A stretch of DNA of 35,130 nucleotides, from positions 1 to 35,130 of the forward strand of contig JAUCBJ010005759.1 in assembly GCA_032718475.1 (NCBI GenBank). Reading direction: 5' to 3'. The notes under the pieces were generated by a model. It saw nothing but the letters and a program-made list of their open reading frames with translations, ran no database searches and had not been told where the DNA came from. A program made the position numbers and the translations under genes. How positions within the stretch are numbered: position 1 is the first letter of the stretch; each line of letters begins with the position of its first letter. Positions 10,001-22,000 of this stretch are shown piece after piece. The DNA is from Nemertoderma westbladi. Its lineage: Eukaryota > Xenacoelomorpha > Nemertodermatida > Nemertodermatidae.

Positions 10001-13000
10001 TATCACATCCATGCATGAGATAACTTCCAATAAACTTTAATTATATTTAAATGTATAATTATTACTGTGTACCTGTTAATAAATTTCACTTATATTAGAT
10101 ATAGTACATGATAAAAATATATAAATGAGCATCCATAAAATCCTTTCTTCACATACCCAACGCTGATAAGTTGACATAATGTAACAAAATTACATACATC
10201 ATTGCTTGCTAAGGTCACTTTTCAGTGTTAAAGATCCTTGTTTATTTATGTAAACCTCCCACGTTGCGCTCGCTCGGTACATAAATAAACTCGGGTCGTA
10301 ACGCTGCAAAGTGCTACTTTGCACGCAATGATGTAAATAATTATTGTAACGCTATATCGCTCCATGTTTTATTAAAGAATTAAACAACAAAAAGTATTTA
10401 TTTAACAATGTAATACCCCATGTAATACATTTTTTAAATATTCTAGGACATTTATCAATAGAAGAATAGTGCATTAATTTTTTTATTAATTGAAAAAATT
10501 TTCTAGAACACAAAATATTTGTTCTAAACAATTTTAATTTTTTAAATTAGCTAACATGTTCTAAAGTTTTATCAGTACCTAAAGAATCAGTACTGAAAGC
10601 AAGATACACGAAAACGTTGGGTATATGATAAATGATTTAAGTAAAGAAACTTACTCTATGAGATAAAGTTCCCCAGTTACTGTGGATGTGATGGAGTAAA
10701 AGTGAAGAGTGAACTGATCCACCTTCTCTAGAATACAATTGGTTCCATACTTTATAACACTTGGGTTCCAAAGAGAGACAATGTACAAGACATCGCAACA
10801 CCTAGTCAAAATAAACAAAGAGATACAATGTACAAGGCAGCACAACACCTAGTCAAAATAAACAAAGAGAGACAATGTACAAGGTAGCACAACACCTAGT
10901 CAAAATAAACAAAGAGATACAATGTACAAGGCATCGCAACACCTAGTCAAAATAATCAAAGAGAGACAATGTACAAGGCATCGCAACACCTATAGTCAAA
11001 ATAATCAAAGAGAGACAATGTACAAGGCATCGCAACACCTAGTCAGAATAAACAAAGAGAGACAATGTACAAGGCATCGGAACACCTAGTCAGAATAAAC
11101 AAAGAGAGACAATGTACAAGGCATCGGAACACCTAGTCAGAATAAACAAAGAGAGACAATGTACAAGGCATCGCAACACCTAGTCAAAATAATCAAAGAG
11201 AGACAATGTACAAGGCATCGCAACACCTAGTCAAAATAATCAAAGAGAGACAATGTACAAGGCATCGCAACACCTATAGTCAAAATAATCAAAGAGAGAC
11301 AATGTACAAGGCATCGCAACACCTAGTCAGAATAAACAAAGAGAGACAATGTACAAGGCATCGCAACACCTAGTCAAAATAATCAAAGAGAGACAATGTA
11401 CAAGGCATCGCAACACCTATAGTCAAAATAATCAAAGAGAGGCAATGTACAAGGCATCGCAACACCTAGTCAGAATAAACAAAGAGAGACAATGTACAAG
11501 GCATCGGAACACCTAGTCAGAATAAACAAAGAGAGACAATGTACAAGGCATCGGAACACCTAGTCAGAATAAACAAAGAGAGACAATGTACAAGGCATCG
11601 CAACACCTAGTCAAAATAATCAAAGAGAGACAATGTACAAGGCATCGCAACACCTAGTCAAAATAAACAAAGAGAGACAATGTACAAGGCATCGCAACAC
11701 CTAGTCAAAATAATCAAAGAGAGACAATGTACAAGGCATCGCAACACCTATAGTCAAAATAATCAAAGAGAGACAATGTACAAGGCATCGCAACACCTAG
11801 TCAGAATAAACAAAGAGAGACAATGTACAAGGCATCGGAACACCTAGTCAGAATAAACAAAGAGAGACAATGTACAAGGCATCGGAACACCTAGTCAGAA
11901 TAAACAAAGAGAGACAATGTACAAGGCATCGGAACACCTAGTCAGAATAAACAAAGAGAGACAATGTACAAGATATCGCAACACCTAGTCAAAATAATCA
12001 AAGAGATACAATGTACAAGACATCGGAACACCTAGGCAATATAAACAAAGAGAGACAATGTACAAGGCATCGGAACACCTAGGCAAAATAAACAAAGAGA
12101 GACAATGTACAAGGCATCGCAACACCTAGTCAAAATAATCAAAGAGATACAATGTACAAGGCAGCACAACACCTAGTCAAAATAAACAAAGAGAGACAAT
12201 GTACAAGGCAGCACAACACCTAGTCAAAATACTCAAAGAGATACAATGTACAAGGCATCGCAACACCTAGTCAAAATAATCAAAGAGAGACAATGTACAA
12301 GGCATCGCAACACCTAGTCAAAATAAACAAAGAAAGACAATGTACAAGGCATCGGAACACCTAGTCAGAATAAACAAAGAGAGACAATGTACAAGATATC
12401 GCAACACCTAGTCAAAATAATCAAAGAGATACAATGTACAAGACATCGGAACACCTAGGCAATATAAACAAAGAGAGACAATGTACAAGGCATCGGAACA
12501 CATAGTCAGAATAAACAAAGAGAGACAATGTACAAGGCATCGCAACACCTAGTCAAACTAAACAAAGAGAGACAATGTACGAGACATCGGAACACCTAGT
12601 CAGAATAAACAAAGAGATACAATGTACAAGACATCGGAACACCTAGTCAGAATAAACAAAGAGATACAATGTACAAGACATCGGAACACCTAGTCAGAAT
12701 AAACAAAGAGATACAATGTACAAGGCATCGGAACACCTAGTCAGAATAAACAAAGAGAGACAATGTACAAGGCATCGCAACACCTAGTCAGAATAAACAA
12801 AGAGAGACAATGTACAAGGCAGCACAACACCTAGTCAAAATAAACAAAGAGATACAATGTACAAGGCATCGCAACACCTAGTCAGAATAAACAAAGAGAG
12901 ACAATGTACAAGGCAGCACAACACAACATAAAATAGAGCCATTTTGTCCATAACGCGCACACACTCCATTCCATGATCGCGATACACTTTATTACGAATA

Positions 13001-16000
13001 TTGGACTACGAATATACACCATGTCCCAGAATATAGTGTCGTAATTCAGTGACACGCCCCCCCCCCCCCCCCCCCCCCTAATTTTTCTACAAATCGTAAT
13101 GAGATTGCATGAAATATGAAACAGAGATAGTTTCACCTCCCGACCACTGACTGGGTGAGCCAGAATTTTTATTTTTGCTTTCAATCTTTAGCTACAAGCG
13201 TTTAAAAAAAGTGTCTCCAGCGATATTACACCAGTTACACCGCAGTTATTCGAATTTCAAATATGTAACATAATTTGAATTTCGTTGAAAAATAGCTGAG
13301 TTATGGGCAATCAAATGTTGCCTGGTTATGCACCGGCGCGAGGCTATTTTATTCTATTTAATAAATGCATCATAATCTGGAATATTTTGTTTATCCAAAT
13401 ACGTAGCTGGGCAACAATGCATTACATCTTTAATCATACTATTATGTAGCTATTCATACATTTAAAAAATGTTCCAGAATATGGTTTATTTATTAAATAG
13501 AATAAAATAGCCTCGCGCAGGTGCAAAACCATGCAACATTTGAACGCCCATATCTCAGCTATTTTTCAGCGAAATTCAAATTGTGTTACATATTTGTGAT
13601 CCTTGCAGGGCCAGCTTTCCATTTGTACCAACAAACAGCAATAAGGTAGAATAATAACTGCGGGGTAACTGGTGTAATATCGCTGGAGACACTTTTTTCT
13701 CGGACGTGTTATAAGTCCTCGGCTTCGCCTCGGACGTTATAACAGTCCTTGGACGAAATAATAGTTACTCGTACAAAATATCCGTAAAAAATAACAAATA
13801 ACAGTTCAATAAAGATAGTTATATCAATTTTATTTGATTAAGAGAAATGAATGAATGAATAAAAGTTATATTTATAGATACGGGTAGGTTATATATTAAT
13901 ATTACTATTATTAAGACTGGGACAGAATTTGTAGTGCAGTTTGTATATGGGGCGGGATTATTGCATAACCAACAAACACAGTCCGCCGTTGCCTTCCAGA
14001 CACTACTTTTGCTACAGACCAGGTGATGACACCCATTTGAGAGCATCAGTGCAGCTGCACGGCGACGAAAACCAGATAGAGCATCCAGCTGGATGTCACA
14101 ATCAGGATTATCGATGTTATCGATTGATTTCAGAATGGCAGAAGAGGAGGAGTACTTTACTTACTTACTCCGCACCAAAGTTTAAAATAAAAGGCTCTGA
14201 CCTTCTGAACATGTTCTAGACCGGAAACAGTTTCGTTGGCTACGAAAATATCGCACCCGTTGGTAACAGCTGGATATACAATGGTATGCCAGAGACGTTT
14301 AGCGGAGGTCAGGGATAATATAGACATATTAATCTTGGACGCTAGCAGTGCGCTGCATGCTAGGCCCCTTTTATGTAGGTGAGCGTAATCACAACCACAA
14401 GGTAAACACAAGGACCATTTTTTTGTCGAGAGAACAATTCCAAGATAATTAAAAGAGGCGACGAACTCTAGCTTGGAACCATTGTAAAGCAGTCGAAATT
14501 TTACAACTTTAGTTTTAGTAAGGTTAACATTTAGGTCATTTAGCCTGCAGTACTCATACAACTTATCAAGAGAATTTCGGAACTATTCTATTGAATTACC
14601 ATAAATTACAAGGTCATCAGCGTACATGATAATGAGACATCCGATTGTCTATCTACTAAAAATCATGGTAAATCAGCCACGAAAATACTAAATAAAAGGG
14701 GGGAACGTTAACCCTTGCACGACGCCAATTGTTTGTGCAATTGGCTGTAAGATATATGAACCAACACAAATATGAACAAAATTGGTGGCTATAAGAGCCC
14801 AAAAACACGATATGAAATGTTTACGGACTCCAAGGAGGTAATTTTAAGCATAATGATTGACAGTTTATAGAGTCAAAAGCCTTGGTGAAATCCACAAAAA
14901 CACAATGATCATGACCAGACCACTAGTTGGAAGAATTGATGTGCGTATATAATTGTATAGCAATTTGACAGCCACAATATTTTTTAATGGGGGTTAAATA
15001 ATAATGATACGACAATATTATAATTATATAGAGACACAATCTTTTACCTCGTTTTTGGTCTCAGCTGGTTGAGATATCCGAAGTAAGAGGCATTTATTGA
15101 GGAGCTTCCCAAAGAACTCCTCTAACGGCGCATTCCGGAACACGATATCTCGGAACCAGGGGTAATGTTGTTTGAGCTTATGCTGCAGAGCCGGAACTAC
15201 GGCAACGGGGGGCCCTTGTTGGCTGGGGTACGCGTAGTCTAACATCGTAAAGAAAACTCCCGCACTGAGGTTCTGACATTCAGGCTGCTCTCCATAGCGA
15301 CTGCAATACAAACGGTTTTATTATTTTTATAGCATAACATTGTAAAGTTATAATATGCTCATAAATAATTAGGACAGTTATGGACTTTGCTGCATAGACA
15401 CACACACACGTAATTGTAATCTATCTATTCCTGAGATTTTGAGAAAAACTGTAACTTAAAATCGTTTCTAAAAAGGAAACTAAAAAATTAACTGTCTGAA
15501 AGAACATTATCGAATGTATCATCAACCTCAACTATATTCCGACACCACATCATACTAAATGACGCCATTAACATTTGATGCTCCTAATCACGTTGTAAAG
15601 TTATCTTAAAGAATCACAACAATTGAACTCACCTCACTAACTCATCCAAATAATTGACGGTAATCGGTACCAACGACTTGATACTCAGGAAATGGGAGAA
15701 GACATGGGACCACAGGGATATACCCACGTACAAAGATGAGAAACCGAACCAGGACAGACTCCACAGAATGCACATCGCTTTGGGGGTGTAGGTTAGGTTG
15801 GCCTGGATAGCGTCTGTCACCTGGATTATATTTCTCGGATTTTATAATAAGAAATCGTAGAGCTAAAAGTGAAACATTTTGCGCTCTTAATAAGCAATTG
15901 TTATACAGGGCGAAATCGGGAATAGAGCGTGTTCTATTAATCTCACCTAGCTTGACAATTGAACGGAACCGCCTCCGCTTTGCAGGTCATTGCATTCACC

Positions 16001-19000
16001 GTGAGGAACAACCAGTGCATAATCTTGTGCTTTGGCGGCCTCCATGGAGTGAATAAGCATGGTGGACAGCCCATGACTTTCTTGAGAGTCAAATTAAAGG
16101 ACACTGGCCTTGAAGATACGGATGATCTAGCAAATGTACATGGGTGATAGGGGGTTGTGGCGGCGCAATTTTGTCGACAAGCCGGCCCAGCATTCTTAAT
16201 ATATATATGTAATATAACATAATGCAGCTGCAATGCAGCATGCCGATCGTAATAGTAGGGAATAAAGCATCAATGAAGGCTAAATGAATGGACCATGCGA
16301 AGTATACCAGACTTTCTGCCGTTATATTTCACTTTGCAGTTACACCCATGTGAAGAATACCAGAAGACTTTCTGCATCTTAAATTTGATTACTCGTCACG
16401 TCATAGTTACATAGCTAAATAATAATAGTGAAATTAATTTCATTGTTAATATCAATAAACCTACCGAGTCTAGAGTGAGTCCCAGTACAGCTGTCGGGTG
16501 AATGCTGGCAACCGCCTGGAGACAGACTCGGTACCCATAGCCAGGTCTGTGTTGGCCAGTTAAATCGATAACGCAAAGCAGACAATGATTGACGAAAGCT
16601 GACAGACAGTCAGCCCCCCCTGAGGTCTCCACATCATTTAAAGTCTTCAGAATCCAATGGCGAAGTTGCTTCGGACACATAGTGAAGTAGTTGCCTGGAA
16701 ACGGGAAGAAAATATAAATTTTTGATATTCTATAAAATGAAAAAGTCCGATAGGTATACTTATACTAAGTAGTTAATATTAGAGCTATCGAAGGTACAAT
16801 TAATATTAGAGCTATCGAAGGTACAATTAATATTAGAGCTATCGAAGGTACAATTAATATTAGAGCTATCGATGGTACAATTAATATTAGAGCTATCGAA
16901 GGTACAATTAATATTAGAGCTATCGAAGGTACAATTAATATTAGAGCTATCGATGGTACAATTAATATTAGAGCTATCGAAGGTACAATTAATATTAGAG
17001 CTATCGAGGTACAATTAATATTAGAGCTATCGAAGGTACAATTAATATTAGAGCTATCGAAGGTACAATTAATATTAGAGCTATCGAAGGTACAATTAAT
17101 ATTAGAGCTATCGAAGGTACAATTAATATTAGAGCTATCGAAGGTACAATTAATATTAGAGCTATCGAAGGTACAATTAATATTAGAGCTATCGAAGGTA
17201 CAATTAATATTAGAGCTATCGAAGGTACAATTAATATTAGAGCTATCGAAGGTACAATTAATATTAGAGCTATCGAAGGTACAATTAATATTAGAGCTAT
17301 CGAAGGTACAATTAATATTAGAGCTATCGAAGGTACAATTAATATTAGAGCTATCGAAGGTACAATTAATATTAGAGCTATCGAGGTACAATTAATATTA
17401 GAGCTATCGAAGGTACAATTAATATTAGAGCTATCGAAGGTACAATTAATATTAGAGCTATCGAAGGTACAATTAATATTAGAGCTATCGAAGGTACAAT
17501 TAATATTAGAGCTATCGAAGGTACAATTAATATTAGAGCTATCGAAGGTACAATTAATATTAGAGCTATCGAAGGTACAATTAATATTAGAGCTATCGAA
17601 GGTACAATTAATATTAGAGCTATCGAAGGTACAATTAATATTAGAGCTATCGAAGGTACAATTAATATTAGAGCTATCGAAGGTACAATTAATATTAGAG
17701 CTATCGAAGGTACAATTAATATTAGAGCTATCGAAGGTACAATTAATATTAGAGCTATCGAAGGTACAATTAATATTAGAGCTATCGAAGGTACAATTAA
17801 TATTAGAGCTATCGAAGGTACAATTAATATTAGAGCTATCGAAGGTACAATTAATATTAGAGCTATCGAAGGTACAATTAATATTAGAGCTATCGGAGGT
17901 ACAATTAATATTAGAGCTATCGAAGGTACAATTAATATTAGAGCTATCGAAGGTACAATTAATATTAGAGCTATCGAAGGTACAATTAATATTAGAGCTA
18001 TCGAAGGTACAATTAATATTAGAGCTATCGAAGGTACAATTAATATTAGAGCTATCGAAGGTACAATTAATATTAGAGCTATCGAAGGTACAATTAATAT
18101 TAGAGCTATCGAAGGTACAATTAATATTAGAGCTATCGAAGGTACAATTAATATTAGAGCTATCGAAGGTACAATTAATATTAGAGCTATCGAAGGTACA
18201 ATTAATATTAGAGCTATCGAAGGTACAATTAATATTAGAGCTATCGAAGGTACAATTAATATTAGAGCTATCGAAGGTACAATTAATATTAGAGCTATCG
18301 AAGGTACAATTAATATTAGAGCTATCGAAGGTACAATTAATATTAGAGCTATCGAAGGTACAATTAATATTAGAGCTATCGAAGGTACAATTAATATTAG
18401 AGCTATCGAAGGTACAATTAATATTAGAGCTATCGAAGGTACAATTAATATTAGAGCTATCGAAGGTACAATTAATATTAGAGCTATCGAAGGTACAATT
18501 AATATTAGAGCTATCGAAGGTACAATTAATATTAGAGCTATCGAAGGTACAATTAATATTAGAGCTATCGAAGGTACAATTAATATTAGAGCTATCGAAG
18601 GTACAATTAATATTAGAGCTATCGAAGGTACAATTAATATTAGAGCTATCGAAGGTACAATTAATATTAGAGCTATCGAAGGTACAATTAATATTAGAGC
18701 TATCGAAGGTACAATTAATATTAGAGCTATCGAAGGTACAATTAATATTAGAGCTATCGAAGGTACAATTAATATTAGAGCTATCGAAGGTACAATTAAT
18801 ATTAGAGCTATCGAAGGTACAATTAATATTAGAGCTATCGAAGGTACAATTAATATTAGAGCTATCGAAGGTACAATTAATATTAGAGCTATCGAAGGTA
18901 CAATTAATATTAGAGCTATCGAAGGTACAATTAATATTAGAGCTATCGAAGGTACAATTAATATTAGAGCTATCGGAGGTACAATTAATATTAGAGCTAT

Positions 19001-22000
19001 CGATGGTACAATTAATATTAGAGCTATCGAAGGTACAATTAATATTAGAGCTATCGAAGGTACAATTAATATTAGAGCTATCGAAGGTACAATTAATATT
19101 AGAGCTATCGATGGTACAATTAATATTAGAGCTATCGAAGGTACAATTAATATTAGAGCTATCGAAGGTACAATTAATATTAGAGCTATCGAAGGTACAA
19201 TTAATATTAGAGCTATCGATGGTACAATTAATATTAGAGCTATCGAAGGTACAATTAATATTAGAGCTATCGAAGGTACAATTAATATTAGAGCTATCGA
19301 AGGTACAATTAATATTAGAGCTATCGAAGGTACAATTAATATTAGAGCTATCGAAGGTACAATTAATATTAGAGCTATCGAAGGTACAATTAATATTAGA
19401 GCTATCGATGGTACAATTAATATTAGAGCTATCGAAGGTACAATTAATATTAGAGCTATCGAAGGTACAATTAATATTAGAGCTATCGAAGGTACAATTA
19501 ATATTAGAGCTATCGATGGTACAATTAATATTAGAGCTATCGATGGTACAATTAATATTAGAGCTATCGAAGGTACAATTAATATTAGAGCTATCGAAGG
19601 TACAATTAATATTAGAGCTATCGAAGGTACAATTAATATTAGAGCTATCGAAGGTACAATTAATATTAGAGCTATCGAAGGTACAATTAATATTAGAGCT
19701 ATCGAAGGTACAATTAATATTAGAGCTATCGAAGGTACAATTAATATTAGAGCTATCGAAGGTACAATTAATATTAGAGCTATCGAAGGTACAATTAATA
19801 TTAGAGCTATCGAAGGTACAATTAATATTAGAGCTATCGATGGTACAATTAATATTAGAGCTATCGATGGTACAATTAATATTAGAGCTATCGAAGGTAC
19901 AATTAATATTAGAGCTATCGAAGGTACAATTAATATTAGAGCTATCGAAGGTACAATTAATATTAGAGCTATCGATGGTACAATTAATATTAGAGCTATC
20001 GATGGTACAATTAATATTAGAGCTATCGAAGGTACAATTAATATTAGAGCTATCGAAGGTACAATTAATATTAGAGCTATCGAAGGTACAATTAATATTA
20101 GAGCTATCGATGGTACAATTAATATTAGAGCTATCGATGGTACAATTAATATTAGAGCTATCGAAGGTACAATTAATATTAGAGCTATCGAAGGTACAAT
20201 TAATATTAGAGCTATCGAAGGTACAATTAATATTAGAGCTATCGAAGGTACAATTAATATTAGAGCTATCGAAGGTACAATTAATATTAGAGCTATCGAA
20301 GGTACAATTAATATTAGAGCTATCGAAGGTACAATTAATATTAGAGCTATCGAAGGTACAATTAATATTAGAGCTATCGAAGGTACAATTAATATTAGAG
20401 CTATCGAAGGTACAATTAATATTAGAGCTATCGATGGTACAATTAATATTAGAGCTATCGAAGGTACAATTAATATTAGAGCTATCGATGGTACAATTAA
20501 TATTAGAGCTATCGAAGGTACAATTAATATTAGAGCTATCGAAGGTACAATTAATATTAGAGCTATCGAAGGTACAATTAATATTAGAGCTATCGAAGGT
20601 ACAATTAATATTAGAGCTATCGAAGGTACAATTAATATTAGAGCTATCGATGGTACAATTAATATTAGAGCTATCGATGGTACAATTAATATTAGAGCTA
20701 TCGAAGGTACAATTAATATTAGAGCTATCGAAGGTACAATTAATATTAGAGCTATCGAAGGTACAATTAATATTAGAGCTATCGAAGGTACAATTAATAT
20801 TAGAGCTATCGAAGGTACAATTAATATTAGAGCTATCGAAGGTACAATTAATATTAGAGCTATCGAAGGTACAATTAATATTAGAGCTATCGAAGGTACA
20901 ATTAATATTAGAGCTATCGAAGGTACAATTAATATTAGAGCTATCGAAGGTACAATTAATATTAGAGCTATCGATGGTACAATTAATATTAGAGCTATCG
21001 AAGGTACAATTAATATTAGAGCTATCGATGGTACAATTAATATTAGAGCTATCGAAGGTACAATTAATATTAGAGCTATCGAAGGTACAATTAATATTAG
21101 AGCTATCGAAGGTACAATTAATATTAGAGCTATCGAAGGTACAATTAATATTAGAGCTATCGAAGGTACAATTAATATTAGAGCTATCGATGGTACAATT
21201 AATATTAGAGCTATCGATGGTACAATTAATATTAGAGCTATCGAAGGTACAATTAATATTAGAGCTATCGAAGGTACAATTAATATTAGAGCTATCGAAG
21301 GTACAATTAATATTAGAGCTATCGAAGGTACAATTAATATTAGAGCTATCGAAGGTACAATTAATATTAGAGCTATCGAAGGTACAATTAATATTAGAGC
21401 TATCGAAGGTACAATTAATATTAGAGCTATCGAAGGTACAATTAATATTAGAGCTATCGAAGGTACAATTAATATTAGAGCTATCGAAGGTACAATTAAT
21501 ATTAGAGCTATCGATGGTACAATTAATATTAGAGCTATCGAAGGTACAATTAATATTAGAGCTATCGATGGTACAATTAATATTAGAGCTATCGAAGGTA
21601 CAATTAATATTAGAGCTATCGAAGGTACAATTAATATTAGAGCTATCGATGGTACAATTAATATTAGAGCTATCGAAGGTACAATTAATATTAGAGCTAT
21701 CGAAGGTACAATTAATATTAGAGCTATCGAAGGTACAATTAATATTAGAGCTATCGAAGGTACAATTAATATTAGAGCTATCGGAGGTACAATTAATATT
21801 AGAGCTATCGAAGGTACAATTAATAAGTGAATTGTTGTGGGGCGAGTGACGCGGTGTATTAAATATACACGAAGTGGGGCCTTCGCGCAGCACGTGACTT
21901 AAATTTAATTTAAGTACTAATTCGAAAGTATTACTGTATTAGCAAATTTTAAGCAGATTTCGCCTAATCACTTTTTACCTCTTTCATTTCTATTCAGACA

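Noticed and set aside
7095-12925. Possible CRISPR arrays (regular 38-47 bp periodicity)
   Set aside because: Units abut without unique spacers, no cas genes, and the host is a eukaryote.
15024-15311. Open frame starting MYCSRYGEQ as a small gene
   Set aside because: The ATG lies in the intron before a TTGCAG acceptor; the part from 15300 to 15048 is exon V5.
17001-21893. Open frame of 1630 codons (minus) and 948 codons (plus) in the same array
   Set aside because: Both follow from a 27-bp unit without stop codons; no start context, splice signals, conserved domain or codon-position bias.
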